Under the pieces are notes generated by a model. The model was not told where the DNA came from and made no database searches. It saw only the letters and a list, made by a program, of their open reading frames with translations. A DNA stretch of 64,000 nucleotides from Seribacter sp963934295 (GTDB taxonomy: Bacteria; Verrucomicrobiota; Verrucomicrobiia; Opitutales; Seribacteraceae): the NCBI GenBank assembly GCA_963934295.1, contig CAWVXY010000001.1, forward strand, positions 62,001 to 126,000, written 5' to 3'. The first letter of the stretch is position 1, and every line of letters starts with the position of its first letter. Shown here piece after piece: positions 44,231-54,612 of this stretch. A program made the translations under genes and the position numbers.

Positions 44231-45049
44231 TTATCGTAACTGTGTTCTGTCTTCTTTGTTTTCTATAACCGTTAAAGGTGAAAAGCCATATCCAGTTGCA
44301 GAGCTCATTGGTTGATCAAACTCAACTACCCTTTTTACATTTAGCTTATTTTGATTTAAAAGTAAAAAGTAGATTCCTCTCATATTCTTTGCGTGCCCCC
44401 ATTTCTGATTAAAAACTTCAAGATATTGGCTTTTTTTGAGAATCATGGCCTTTAATAAAATTCCTCTTTGACCATCTTCTAAAACAGCAGGGCACATTTT
44501 TGATTTTCCAGAAGGAAGAACAATTTCATTTTTTCCAAATAGTAAATACAATGGATCTCTTGATTGTGAAACAAATAGGTAACTTCCAAAAGGAACTTTC
44601 TTCTGGGAAAAAGGGATAGGATAAATTTTCCATAAACCATTTTTCTTTTTATTTACGAAAAGTAATAAATATTCTAGAGGGGGTTCGCTTGTTTTAGGTA
44701 ATTCAAAATCAGCGGAAAGCTGCCCTAACAAACTCTCTTTTGATTCATTTTGATCCTCCTCCCATTCCCTTGGTCTTCTTTTTTCATAAAAGTTTAGCTT
44801 TCCTTCACCGTAATAAACAAATCTTCTAGATAGTGCACTCGAACCCACAGAAATATCAACAATGGTGGCGTTTGCTTCTTTTTCATTCCCCCAAGGAGCA
44901 TATGAAAAAGATTCGCTTTTGAACTTTTCTAGAAAGACAGCAGTGAAAACTGCTTTGGGAGTTTTGGTTTTTTCAGCAGTTGCTACACAAAGTAAAAGTA
45001 ACTGAAAAACGGCATGAAAAATAATACGGAATCGAAAACTTTTTGTCAT
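44231..45049 (-). CDS. Hypothetical secreted protein next to the prepilin-like giant gene
   Basis: The 272-residue protein has an N-terminal signal-like stretch (FRIIFHAVFQLLLLCVATAE), and the rest is a mix of beta-rich and charged segments without a known motif. It lies 17 bp after the stop of the Verru_Chthon-A-like gene on the same strand and is probably co-transcribed, so a shared extracellular role is possible. Confidence 0.7.
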   Translation of the reverse strand: MTKSFRFRIIFHAVFQLLLLCVATAEKTKTPKAVFTAVFLEKFKSESFSYAPWGNEKEANATIVDISVGSSALSRRFVYYGEGKLNFYEKRRPREWEEDQNESKESLLGQLSADFELPKTSEPPLEYLLLFVNKKKNGLWKIYPIPFSQKKVPFGSYLFVSQSRDPLYLLFGKNEIVLPSGKSKMCPAVLEDGQRGILLKAMILKKSQYLEVFNQKWGHAKNMRGIYFLLLNQNKLNVKRVVEFDQPMSSATGYGFSPLTVIENKEDRTQLR

Positions 45050-45066
45050 TAAGGAAAAAATTAATT

Positions 45067-48000
45067 TTAAACATCGTTTTCATTCAACCATCGGAATTTT
45101 ACAATCCTGAACTTTCTTCCAAATCTTTGGTTAATCCCCTGGTAGGAAATATCTTTATCTGGATTGGATAAGGTTTCTTCCATCTTGTCCGGATTTAGTT
45201 TCAGATCCGTCTTTAATCCATCTGCAAATAAACTCGTTGCTCCTGTCTTACCAATTCCTGGAAGATCAGGTCCGGCTTCTATTCCATTGGTCACATCATT
45301 TCCATCTTTATCTCGACTATTTTGATTTAAATCAAGCCAATGCTCATCTCTCCCATTCCACATGCCATCAAAATTTGAATCCTCAAAGGGTTCATGGGGC
45401 CTATGGTGAGGAGCATCCAAATCAGATTTTACATAATCTGGAGTCCTCTGAACAGTAAGCTCAATCCATGCCCGGGATGAAAATGGTTGATCTTCAGTTG
45501 CAGGAGTTTCTCCCATTACCCTAATGACAAAAGTATCAGATCTTGCGGATGTAACCGGAGCCAAGGGACTAAGCACATCCGTTTGCATCAACCAACCTGG
45601 TTTATTTGCAGCTGTTGCCACATTTTCTACCGCCAACAGATTATCGGGAGCCTCTCCATTTGAAAATGCATTTTCATAGTAGTACATTTTATATTCTACA
45701 CGCCCTTCGGATGGATCTGTTGCGGGCGTTACATACCCAGGTCTACCAAATGGTGGTTGGACATTTTCACGATCCTCCACGCCCATTCCCCATGGTTGTG
45801 GGTATGTAATATAATCAGCAGGCCAAATTGGATTGCTTACAGAAGGTGAAGGGGTTGCTGGCTGAGAAAATGCCACCCGTTTCATCTTACTTCCTGTAAT
45901 AGGGTTAGCATATTGAGTCCCAATAATAGCGTGCAGACCAAAATCAGAAGCTAGAAAATTGCTGTTTGAAAAATAGTTTGTATTGGTGAAAGGATGATTA
46001 ACATACAAGTTTGATTGAAACCTCGTATCAGGAACTTTTGGTATAACTGGATTTCCCATAGGTTGCTTTGCTAGTCGAAACTGAAAACCACCTTGATTGA
46101 TTTCTGAATCAGCGATCGCAGCCTGAACCGCACCCCTCAGTCCTATGGTTGAATTCCTAGTCTCTTCTGGCCATTCAGTAAAAGGTAAGAATATTAGACT
46201 ATCCTTAGCTTCGCTTTGAATCCTTCGGTTCACAAAGTCAGAGAAGGAAAGAAAAGGTCCGCGTAACTTAATTTGTTTAACTAAACTTTTGGCCAAATCC
46301 ATAATCTCATTATCATCCAAAGAACAAAGTTTGTTCCATGAATTTTCATCCATCTTATTTAGGAAACGAGGAAATGGCGTTTCAGATGTGGGGGAAGAGG
46401 CACCAGGAACTCGATACCCTTTGAGGGCAGTCAATTGAGAAACCCAAGCGTCTACAGAGGTTGAATTTATATTGAATGCACCATCGACTAAAATGTCTGC
46501 CGCAAGAGTTTGATAACGTAAATCAATGTTTTGAGAACTACCAACTTTGACCATATCTTCTTGATCATACTTAGTTAGTTTCCATCTGCCATTTTCTATC
46601 CACTCTTCTCTTAGAAATGGAACCAACCGAGAATTCCTAAACGGAGATAATCTATCTCCTGGTGCAAGATCGGTTGGAATCGAAGTGAATGTATTCAAAT
46701 CATCTAATCCCGAAAAGAAATAACCATCAAAAAGAGCACGATTTGCGTAATAGGAATGATCTAGGGTTATGTTTTGATGTTCGTTCTGAGCATCATCATC
46801 TCGAATAGCCCCATATTCATTATTCCAATTATTTAGCCAAGGAAATAAGGTTATGTATGTATTTCCAACCCCAGGAATATCAGTGAAGAAATTGAATTTT
46901 GCCTTTTGGCCTACAATATCCATAGATCCTTTGGGCTGTGCTTTTAAAGCCCGAACCCTAGCCCACGTTTTATAACGACCCACCTGCGGGGACGAATAAG
47001 AATTTCCAACTATATAGGCGGGGCCATGAGAATAATTATTGAGATTCGCATGTTTTAATTGCCCGAGGGACAAGAGAGGAGATCGAGGAAGGTCGAACAT
47101 TACGGCAGAATTACTTGAGGTCATAGAAGAACCCATGCTCATTTGTTCGTGGAAAAATCCCGCACTATTTGAAAGACCGGCCTTAGGAACAATCGCACCT
47201 AGACTTATTTCTGTCTCAAAGCCAGCACTTGCTGAAGAAATAGTTGTGAAATCTATAGCAGGGTCCAAGTTATCGCCCCTCAATGGAGGAGAATAGAAAC
47301 TAAAATTATTTTTGTTATAAGTACCGTGAAAACGACCTTTTCCACGGTAATGAGTACCATTAAAAGTTTCTACTTTCCAGTTATTCCCGTATCCTTCCTG
47401 TAAACTATCAACTAGTGCCCTAGGGTTGTATTGATTAAAAACTACCGAGTTTGCAGTTCCCGGGAACTTCCATCTTAACCTAAATCCATTCCCAATCAAA
47501 AAAGCTGAAGAATGGGCATTAATGGTATTAGCCAATAGAGAAGCTTGCGAAAAGTCTAAATGACCGCTTCCAATTTCTAGGGGGAATTCTTTTGTGATCT
47601 TTTTGATAATTTTTAAGTTTGTCAAAGAATTGGATCGGGGATCATTCCCGTAGACTGTTATTCCCTGAGGTCTGAAATAAGAACTACTTTGTACGCGCTC
47701 TCCAGTCCTGAGGTCAAAATCTTCTTTTACGACTCTATTTACTCCTCTAATGGAATGAATCCGAAAATGCATTGTCAAAGGCTCACTTGGAGTCATCGTC
47801 AATCCAGTTTTACAAATTAAAGCATAAGGAAAACCTTCGTTACCCTTGGATAAGGATGCCTCAATATATTGCACATTATTTGAATTGTTAAGACCTACCC
47901 ACTCCCATGTTTGGTCTTCGGAAACAACAAAATGAGCTTTTTCACCAGCATCCAATTGCAAATTACTAATCTTAAGCAACAAATGTCTTTCCTTAGTCAA

Positions 48001-50397
48001 CTGGGTAGAGGTAAGGTTAGAAGAATCTTGTTTAAGGCTTCTGAAAAAATGGTAACGAGGTACCAATCCATTATTTCCCCATGGTGGAAAGTCAGGGGGG
48101 AAACCAGTGTATCGTGCATCGGCTCTAAAGGTACCAAAATTGGATCCCTGCGGGTGCCGAATATCTCTTAAATTAAATGCGTGATCAAACATCCAACCAC
48201 GACGAAACCTGAAGTGATTATCTCCGAGGTTAGGTCCACCTACACCTCCACCTCCTGGTCTTTTAGGGGGGGGGCGGGGTATATGAGTTCGGGGTTCCCC
48301 CGGATCCCATCTGCCGTTACCATTAGTATCAATATAAGGCCTCGAACCGGGGGGGACATGCCAACTTTGTGCAGGCATAGTTGTGTTACTTGTGGATAAA
48401 TGATCAGGGATATAACTCGCTGTTCCATTGGGGTTATGGATGTACCATTTTTTAAATAAATCCCACTCCCTTGAATTATAAGCTGCAGTATCCACATTCA
48501 TAGGAACCTCAATAAAAATATCTTTCATGGCTAAAGGAACATTGTATGGATTCCAAAAAGCAACCGAGGGATACATGGCAAGGGCAAGTTTATTGTCAGA
48601 AGTCCATGTTGGAACAGTGGAAAATTTAAATTCAACAAATGACGGAACAACTGGATGATTTTTAGGCTCGGGTCGCATAGTAGGTTCCTTAAATAAATTT
48701 ATTCGATCCTCTATATTTTTGACCCCCATTTCTCCATTGGGTCTATTGGGCGGGAATTGGAATGGGTAAATTACATTATTATCCCCAACAAATCTCGGAA
48801 AACCATCAGGTAAAATTTCATCATCTGGCAAACTTCCTGAAGATTCCAATTCCTCCCACATATTATGGAAAGCTTTAAGAGTAGACCAACGAGGACCAGC
48901 CAAAACAAAATTTTTATCATCAATAGAGGGTGAAAATTGACCCGATGATTGGTCGTTCCATTGATTTGCAAAAGCGTTGGACCTGAAAGACAGGTTTTTC
49001 ATATAATAAATTCTGTCCTGGTATAAATAACCCTTAAAATCTTTCTCCCAGGTCGATTCTGAATCAACAGCAAAAGCAGCACTTAAATCTCTTTTCAATC
49101 CGCCCGTTCTAACATCGGAAAGTACACCATAAGAATCGGTGGTAAGTGAGTGAAAATGAGCGGCCATGCTATTGGATTTTGTCGTCCTGTCTCCACTAAC
49201 CTCGTCAATTTCAGCAAACATTCCAAGCGACAGAATGTTTTGGCGTTCCTTCTCCATGGATTGAGCAAAAGTAATACCAAAACCCGCTTCCAAATTTGGT
49301 TCTTTTGCAATCGAAAGATCATCCCAAACATTTTCTCCTTTATTCTGGTCCACTAAGTTTGCTTTTGTTTTTACCCCTTCATCTCCGACCCAATAAGCAT
49401 ATGAACCCGCATTGCTTCCCAACCCATCTCCCTCGTCAGGCAGCTCAAATTTTGTCTTCCTGACCTTTATCGGTTCCCCAGCAAGATGATTTTTCCAATC
49501 TCTTGGGTTTTTAGGGTCATAACTTGATTTAAGTAAAGGTTTTTTTAAAATCCATACGGTTTGATTTGGAAATTGACTATCATCTGGATCGGGCAGACCC
49601 ACCAACGGGTGATAATAATTAGGTTCATATTCATCAGACCCCATATTTGAAAAACTTGACCGTACAACTTGGAAATAATCCTCCCAAGCATTTTCTTCCT
49701 GACCATACGAAGATTGGCTCCCGATAAAATATCTTTGGTCTTTCTCAATAGCGTCAGGTATCTCAATATAATCTTTTCTGGATGCAAAAGAACCCGAACC
49801 CATTAAAACAGCTAATTTTTTTTCGTAACCTTCGTTTCCGCTCACTAACCAAGCGACTTCAACAGCAGGGTGTGGGTCATATTCAGAATCTGGCATAATA
49901 GTTTTATTAACAGAATTCCCAGTTTCTAAAATATTTGGAAATGGCCTGGCACCTGGCTGAACCCCTCCTTTACTTTTTGCACGGTTTTTCCAAACTCCAG
50001 TCCAATACCTCTGCCCAAAAGATAATTTATTATATTGGTTATCTTCATTAAGGTCGATACCTTCGGAAACCGATAGGCTATCTTCGTAACCCTGCGTTAG
50101 GTATGCACTGCCAGACTCAACTCTTTCGTCGAGAATATCGGCAGTTGCAGTTACTCTAGTGTCAGGGCCCAAATGTTTTTGAATCTCACCCAAGGCAACC
50201 ATCATCCCTAATCTGGCATTTGCCTGAGCTACAACCTTTTGTTTCCTAAGTTCAGACAAATTTAAGTCAGTGCTCACTAGGCTGACTAGCGAAACAACAA
50301 GTAAAAAAACCAAGCTCATCAAAGAAAGAGCAAGAACAAGTGCAAAGCCTTTCTTTCGCCTAGTTAAATCACATGAAAAATCAGGTAATTTTTTCAT
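45067..50397 (-). CDS. Giant prepilin-like protein, Verru_Chthon cassette protein A-like
   Basis: This 1776-residue protein starts with a basic leader and a prepilin-type hydrophobic helix: RRKKGFALVLALSLMSLVFLLVV. Cleavage is expected at the Gly-Phe junction, followed by a charged helix (DLNLSELRKQKVVAQANARLG). The remainder is a huge exported region rich in Asn, Ser, Gly and Trp, with Pro-rich linkers near residues 712-745. It resembles cassette protein A of the Verrucomicrobia-specific Verru_Chthon set as I remember it, associated with type II secretion or pilus-like export. It is unusually long, and no frameshift was found. The related small partner is at 54613, on the other strand. Confidence 0.75.
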   Translation of the reverse strand: MKKLPDFSCDLTRRKKGFALVLALSLMSLVFLLVVSLVSLVSTDLNLSELRKQKVVAQANARLGMMVALGEIQKHLGPDTRVTATADILDERVESGSAYLTQGYEDSLSVSEGIDLNEDNQYNKLSFGQRYWTGVWKNRAKSKGGVQPGARPFPNILETGNSVNKTIMPDSEYDPHPAVEVAWLVSGNEGYEKKLAVLMGSGSFASRKDYIEIPDAIEKDQRYFIGSQSSYGQEENAWEDYFQVVRSSFSNMGSDEYEPNYYHPLVGLPDPDDSQFPNQTVWILKKPLLKSSYDPKNPRDWKNHLAGEPIKVRKTKFELPDEGDGLGSNAGSYAYWVGDEGVKTKANLVDQNKGENVWDDLSIAKEPNLEAGFGITFAQSMEKERQNILSLGMFAEIDEVSGDRTTKSNSMAAHFHSLTTDSYGVLSDVRTGGLKRDLSAAFAVDSESTWEKDFKGYLYQDRIYYMKNLSFRSNAFANQWNDQSSGQFSPSIDDKNFVLAGPRWSTLKAFHNMWEELESSGSLPDDEILPDGFPRFVGDNNVIYPFQFPPNRPNGEMGVKNIEDRINLFKEPTMRPEPKNHPVVPSFVEFKFSTVPTWTSDNKLALAMYPSVAFWNPYNVPLAMKDIFIEVPMNVDTAAYNSREWDLFKKWYIHNPNGTASYIPDHLSTSNTTMPAQSWHVPPGSRPYIDTNGNGRWDPGEPRTHIPRPPPKRPGGGGVGGPNLGDNHFRFRRGWMFDHAFNLRDIRHPQGSNFGTFRADARYTGFPPDFPPWGNNGLVPRYHFFRSLKQDSSNLTSTQLTKERHLLLKISNLQLDAGEKAHFVVSEDQTWEWVGLNNSNNVQYIEASLSKGNEGFPYALICKTGLTMTPSEPLTMHFRIHSIRGVNRVVKEDFDLRTGERVQSSSYFRPQGITVYGNDPRSNSLTNLKIIKKITKEFPLEIGSGHLDFSQASLLANTINAHSSAFLIGNGFRLRWKFPGTANSVVFNQYNPRALVDSLQEGYGNNWKVETFNGTHYRGKGRFHGTYNKNNFSFYSPPLRGDNLDPAIDFTTISSASAGFETEISLGAIVPKAGLSNSAGFFHEQMSMGSSMTSSNSAVMFDLPRSPLLSLGQLKHANLNNYSHGPAYIVGNSYSSPQVGRYKTWARVRALKAQPKGSMDIVGQKAKFNFFTDIPGVGNTYITLFPWLNNWNNEYGAIRDDDAQNEHQNITLDHSYYANRALFDGYFFSGLDDLNTFTSIPTDLAPGDRLSPFRNSRLVPFLREEWIENGRWKLTKYDQEDMVKVGSSQNIDLRYQTLAADILVDGAFNINSTSVDAWVSQLTALKGYRVPGASSPTSETPFPRFLNKMDENSWNKLCSLDDNEIMDLAKSLVKQIKLRGPFLSFSDFVNRRIQSEAKDSLIFLPFTEWPEETRNSTIGLRGAVQAAIADSEINQGGFQFRLAKQPMGNPVIPKVPDTRFQSNLYVNHPFTNTNYFSNSNFLASDFGLHAIIGTQYANPITGSKMKRVAFSQPATPSPSVSNPIWPADYITYPQPWGMGVEDRENVQPPFGRPGYVTPATDPSEGRVEYKMYYYENAFSNGEAPDNLLAVENVATAANKPGWLMQTDVLSPLAPVTSARSDTFVIRVMGETPATEDQPFSSRAWIELTVQRTPDYVKSDLDAPHHRPHEPFEDSNFDGMWNGRDEHWLDLNQNSRDKDGNDVTNGIEAGPDLPGIGKTGATSLFADGLKTDLKLNPDKMEETLSNPDKDISYQGINQRFGRKFRIVKFRWLNENDV

Positions 50398-50460
50398 AGG
50401 GCATCATACTTAAATGGAGCCCTTTTTATGCTTGGTTGCAACTAAAAAATAGGAATAGTG

Positions 50461-52191
50461 TTATCGTGAGGGGATCGCTAATATGTCTGCCTCCGAGGGC
50501 CAATACTGTTCAACCTCGTCCAATGTCGGTATAATTCTAGGTCTCACAACGCGAAATCCAACAAAAATTGCGTCCGTATGATACCAAACACTTTTTGGTA
50601 TTTGTGGGTCCTGTTGCTTCCATGCTTCTTCCGATCCCATGCGAGCGGCACTTCTATGACTAACCGCTCCGTCATCCCATGAACCGCCTTTAACAATCCT
50701 GGGATAAAGTGTATTAGGAGAAACCAATGGGTTAACAAGAACCTCCTTGGGCGCCTGATTAGAGGGGGGAACAAATTGATCTAAAACCCACTCCCAAACA
50801 TTTCCATGCATATCATAAAGCCCAAATGGATTAGGTGACTTTTGCCCAATTTTTTGATATTTAAATCGGCTGTTACCTAAATGCCATGAATGATTAGAAA
50901 GTTCTTTGGGGTCGTCTCCATAACTGTAAGCGGTCTCAGTGCCTGCTTTGCAGGCAAATTCCCACTCTGCCTCCGTAGGCAACCTATAAAACTTTCCAGT
51001 GCGTGCACTTAACCACATACAGTACATCTTTGCAGACAACTGGGTCATGCAAATTGCTGGATGCCCCCCTTTTCCCATACCAAATGTCATATCAGTGTAA
51101 GGGGCAGTTGGTTTAGTTACGGCATCCGATAGAGCATCCCCCTTGGTTGATTCCATTTTTTTGTATTCCCGATTATCTTTATCCAAGTTAATCATCCATA
51201 ATTCATACTCATCCCAAGTTATTTCATATTTACCCATCCAAAAATCAGATACTTTCACCTTATGGCTTAGCAGTTCATTTTTTCCACGTTTTTCATCCTC
51301 TGCTGGACTGCCCATTTTGAAAATCCCGCCCTTAATGGGCAGCATTTCAAATGTAAGATCGGAAGTTTTTATATCCTGTCTGTACCCAACAAAATCATCT
51401 TGAACCTGCCCGGGCTTGAAGCCTAATTCTTTATAAAGATCTTTGGGCATTGTGCCCAAAACGGTAAAGCTTTTCTTTTGTGGAGAAAGGGTAGCAGATT
51501 CTGGCCAGTCAGCACCCTCTTCAATCCATCGGCGAAGCATAAAAAGGTCCGTTGCAGATAATGGATCATTTCCCTCCGGAGGCATAAACATTTCATCATC
51601 CTGAGGCAAAGTGCATAAAACCCAAAGGTCGCTATCTAGAGGCTCCCCAGGAGCAATTATGTGATCCGATGAAAATGCGTGCTCGAATGTATCCAAACGC
51701 AAGTCCCCTTTAACTTTACCCTCGTAATGACAAGCAACACAATTCTGCTCGAGTATTGGTTGAATGTGTTCAACAAATATTACTTCCTTGGGTAATCTTT
51801 TTTTGGATTCAAGTACCACAGTTTCTGGCCAGTCTGCACCAGATTTTATCCAATCTTTTAAAATATCTTTTTCTTCATCCCTTAACGGATAATCTTTATC
51901 CTCATGTTTAAATGGAGGCATAACCAATTCGTCATCAGATGGAAGAGTTGTTGTCCAATAGAGCGAACTATCTTCAGGATTTCCGGGAATAATAACATCT
52001 TCTCCAGCAAAGGCAGATTTCTTGGTATCCAATCTTACCTTGCCTTTAGCGTTGTCCTCTCGATGACAACTTACACAATTATGTTCAAGTATGGGTTTCA
52101 CATCACGTATAAATTCAATTTCACCCATTGCCTCATGGTTCAGAGAACTTATAAAAATGATGAAAAACGGTATTAAAAATAAATATTTCAT
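50461..52191 (-). CDS. Secreted fusion of two planctomycete-type cytochrome c domains with an FGE-sulfatase domain
   Basis: The start at 52191 gives a signal peptide (MKYLFLIPFFIIFISSLNHE). Two similar segments follow, each with a haem motif: CVSCH at residues 39-43 and CVACH at 151-155, with the shared patterns IPGNPEDSSLYWTTTLPSDDE and IAPGEPLDSDLWVLCTLPQDDE. From about residue 285 there is a formylglycine-generating-enzyme-type domain: GGIFKMGSPAEDEKRG, WEFACKAGTETAYSYGDD, LYDMHGNVWEW and RIVKGGSWDD. The FGE-type catalytic cysteines are not evident, so it is probably a binding or structural version. Length is 576 residues. Confidence 0.82.
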   Translation of the reverse strand: MKYLFLIPFFIIFISSLNHEAMGEIEFIRDVKPILEHNCVSCHREDNAKGKVRLDTKKSAFAGEDVIIPGNPEDSSLYWTTTLPSDDELVMPPFKHEDKDYPLRDEEKDILKDWIKSGADWPETVVLESKKRLPKEVIFVEHIQPILEQNCVACHYEGKVKGDLRLDTFEHAFSSDHIIAPGEPLDSDLWVLCTLPQDDEMFMPPEGNDPLSATDLFMLRRWIEEGADWPESATLSPQKKSFTVLGTMPKDLYKELGFKPGQVQDDFVGYRQDIKTSDLTFEMLPIKGGIFKMGSPAEDEKRGKNELLSHKVKVSDFWMGKYEITWDEYELWMINLDKDNREYKKMESTKGDALSDAVTKPTAPYTDMTFGMGKGGHPAICMTQLSAKMYCMWLSARTGKFYRLPTEAEWEFACKAGTETAYSYGDDPKELSNHSWHLGNSRFKYQKIGQKSPNPFGLYDMHGNVWEWVLDQFVPPSNQAPKEVLVNPLVSPNTLYPRIVKGGSWDDGAVSHRSAARMGSEEAWKQQDPQIPKSVWYHTDAIFVGFRVVRPRIIPTLDEVEQYWPSEADILAIPSR

Positions 52192-52284
52192 GGCAGGTGT
52201 ATTTAATATCAATATATAAAGAATCGATCTTTATCCCAAAAAATATTGGGTAAGAAAAGCATAATCAGATATTAAGATAGAATA

Positions 52285-53286
52285 ATGTTAAAAATATTTT
52301 TCGTATTAAGGCTTTTTATTATTCTAAGTTTTGTTAATGGAGTATGTGCAAAAAGAAAGGCCGATAATGGGTACTATAACTTTAGCGAGACTTGCATGGG
52401 TACAAAATTTTCCCTGGTGATTGATGGAGATGATTTACAACTATCAAAAAGAGTAGCAACGGAAGCTTTCAAGGAAGCCTCTAGGTTAGATAAAATTTTA
52501 AGCGACTACATTAGTGAGAGTGAACTTTCCATACTTTCACAAAATTCTGGATCTGGAGATTTTAAGCAGCTTTCCAATGAATTATTTGAAGTCTTAAAGA
52601 ATGCCCAAATATTGGCAAAAGAAACGAATGGGAATTTTGATGTAACAATTGGTCCATTATCGAGGTTATGGAGAATTGCTCGGTTTAAAGAAACCCTACC
52701 CGAGCATAATAAATTGGTAAATGCCCAAGAAAGGGTAGGCTATACAAACCTCATTTTAGATCATATTAAACAAAAAGCTAAGCTCTTAAAAAAAGACATG
52801 ACGCTTGACTTGGGAGGAATTGCCAAAGGCTATGCCGCAGATCGCATGCTAGAAATTTGCAAATTACATAATTTACCCAGGGTACTTATAGATGCCGGTG
52901 GGGATATACTTCTTGGTAACGCTCCCCGGGGAAAGAAGGGATGGTTGGTCGAAATTGGTGGTCGAAAACACCCGGATTTTCCCATTCTTACCCTTTCTAA
53001 TACAGCAATTGCAACATCAGGGGATATTGAACAATCGGTAACGATAAACCAAAAAACTTACTCTCATTTAATTAATCCAACTACTGGGCTAGGCTTAACT
53101 TCCTTAGCCCAAATTACAGTTATTGCACCAACAGCAATGAACGCGGATAGTCTTGCGTCTGCATGCCTCGTGCTTGGACTTGAAAAAAGCAAAACACTTT
53201 TACATTCAAAAAAGCAGGTAACTGCATATTATTTAAAACAAGCCGAGGGTAATTTAATTCTATCTAAAATAAATGAGGGTAACTAA
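52285..53286 (+). CDS. apbE: FAD:protein FMN transferase
   Basis: ApbE covalently attaches FMN to threonine residues of exported or membrane flavoproteins such as Nqr and Rnf subunits. There is an N-terminal signal segment (LKIFFVLRLFIILSFVNGVCA). Motifs are MGTKFSLVIDG, DLGGIAKGYAADRML, VLIDAGGDILLGN and SHLINPTTGLG, followed by ALASACLVLGLEK-like sequence. It is 333 residues and complete. It is divergent from the cytochrome/FGE gene. Confidence 0.94.
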   Translation: MLKIFFVLRLFIILSFVNGVCAKRKADNGYYNFSETCMGTKFSLVIDGDDLQLSKRVATEAFKEASRLDKILSDYISESELSILSQNSGSGDFKQLSNELFEVLKNAQILAKETNGNFDVTIGPLSRLWRIARFKETLPEHNKLVNAQERVGYTNLILDHIKQKAKLLKKDMTLDLGGIAKGYAADRMLEICKLHNLPRVLIDAGGDILLGNAPRGKKGWLVEIGGRKHPDFPILTLSNTAIATSGDIEQSVTINQKTYSHLINPTTGLGLTSLAQITVIAPTAMNADSLASACLVLGLEKSKTLLHSKKQVTAYYLKQAEGNLILSKINEGN

Positions 53287-53382
53287 TGAAATTTCTCATA
53301 TCGCAGGAGCAAGACATCAATTTTTTGAACTTGTCAGAAGAGTATAAAAACTACATTATGGATAACTTAACAATTTATACCC

Positions 53383-53613
53383 ATGTCAAGAATTTGTACA
53401 ATTACAGGAAAACGCCCAAAAGTTGGTGGGCGTATTATTCATAAGGGAGTCAGTAAGAAAGCTGGCGGAATCGGCTTACAGTTGGTTAAAAACAACAAAA
53501 GGACTTTTAGACCTAATGTGCAGCGTATTCGCGTTAAACTACCAAGTGGTCAAGTTAAACGTATGTGGGTTTCTGCAAAAGCTATCAAAGCAGGTAAAAT
53601 CGTCAAAGGTTAG
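53383..53613 (+). CDS. rpmB: 50S ribosomal protein L28
   Basis: The 76-residue basic protein begins MSRICTITGKRPKVGGRI, with the typical N-terminal CxITGKxPxxG motif, and continues with RTFRPNVQRIRVKLPSGQVKRMWVS. It stabilises the large ribosomal subunit. Only one cysteine is present, so it is the non-zinc form. Confidence 0.97.
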   Translation: MSRICTITGKRPKVGGRIIHKGVSKKAGGIGLQLVKNNKRTFRPNVQRIRVKLPSGQVKRMWVSAKAIKAGKIVKG

Positions 53614-53656
53614 TCCCCTTTCCTCAAGGTCATTCTAGACCACCCACTCACGATCT

Positions 53657-54553
53657 ATGATCGAGGAGATTAAGTTTAAGCACCGCGAAACAGGTTGCAT
53701 TGAAACTGAAAAAGTTTACGGGGAAAATTGGCTTTCTTTAATTTATGGATCGCCTCTAGGAAAATTACCCCTGTGGGTTGCCATACAAAGGGCTTGGTTT
53801 TCTAAATGGTATGGCAGGAAAATGGATTCTATAAAAAGTAAGAATAAAATTCTCCCTTTTATTTCAAATTATAATTTGAATGAGAACGAATTCCTTAATG
53901 ATCCATCCACATTCCAATCCTTTAATGAATTTTTTAGTCGTGAACTAAAAGAAAATGCGAGGCCAATCGATCAATCGAATGAATCAATCGTTTTTCCTGC
54001 AGATGGAAGGCATTTAGGTATTCAAAATTTATCTAAAGTCGAAAGAATTTTTGTTAAGGGCCAAAAATTTGATTTATCTTCACTTTTTCAATCTGAACAA
54101 CTAGCCAAGGTTTATCAGGAAGGCTCCATGGTCATTAGTAGATTATGCCCTGTTGATTATCATCGATTTCATTTTCCAGTTTCTGGATTTGCAACAGAGC
54201 CTAAGCTCATTAACGGATCCCTTTTTTCTGTAAACCCGATCGCTCTTCGGAAAAATATTGGGATTTTTTGGCAAAATAAAAGATATCTCTCTTTTATTCG
54301 TGATAGTGCGGTTGGAAATGTTGCGTGTTTTCTTGTGGGTGCTACCTGTGTTGGTTCTGTTAATATTACATCTCCATTACCTACACTGGTTAAAAAAGGG
54401 GAGGAACTAGGATATTTTAGATTCGGTGGTTCTTCAGTATTAACTCTCTTTGAAAAAGGTGCCGTAAAACTTTCGGCCGACTTACTTGATTCTACCGAGT
54501 CTGGAATTGAATTGTATGCAAAAATGGGCCAAGCTTTAGGAGAAAAACTTTAG
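53657..54553 (+). CDS. psd: Phosphatidylserine decarboxylase
   Basis: The enzyme makes phosphatidylethanolamine and matures by self-cleavage to a pyruvoyl form. The sequence has SFNEFFSRELKENARPID, FPADGRHLGI, CPVDYHRFHFPVSG, GATCVGSVNI and FRFGGSSVLTLFEKGAV, where the Gly-Ser cleavage site should be GGSS (instead of LGST). It is 298 residues, the Psd type found with a separate pro-domain. It lies 44 bp after rpmB. Confidence 0.93.
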   Translation: MIEEIKFKHRETGCIETEKVYGENWLSLIYGSPLGKLPLWVAIQRAWFSKWYGRKMDSIKSKNKILPFISNYNLNENEFLNDPSTFQSFNEFFSRELKENARPIDQSNESIVFPADGRHLGIQNLSKVERIFVKGQKFDLSSLFQSEQLAKVYQEGSMVISRLCPVDYHRFHFPVSGFATEPKLINGSLFSVNPIALRKNIGIFWQNKRYLSFIRDSAVGNVACFLVGATCVGSVNITSPLPTLVKKGEELGYFRFGGSSVLTLFEKGAVKLSADLLDSTESGIELYAKMGQALGEKL

Positions 54554-54612
54554 GCTATTACGGATTCTCTCTCCTTGCATAATTAAATTTTCAGCTTTAG
54601 TTTCTTTGGAAA

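Noticed and set aside
48388..48398. DnaA-box-like TGTGGATAA (another near 42233)
   Set aside because: Both are single copies inside coding genes and far apart; no cluster or AT-rich unwinding element accompanies them, so oriC is not supported.
53286..53445. A 52-codon frame starting MKFLISQEQDINF between apbE and rpmB
   Set aside because: It runs into rpmB in another frame and has no recognisable composition or partner; most likely chance.
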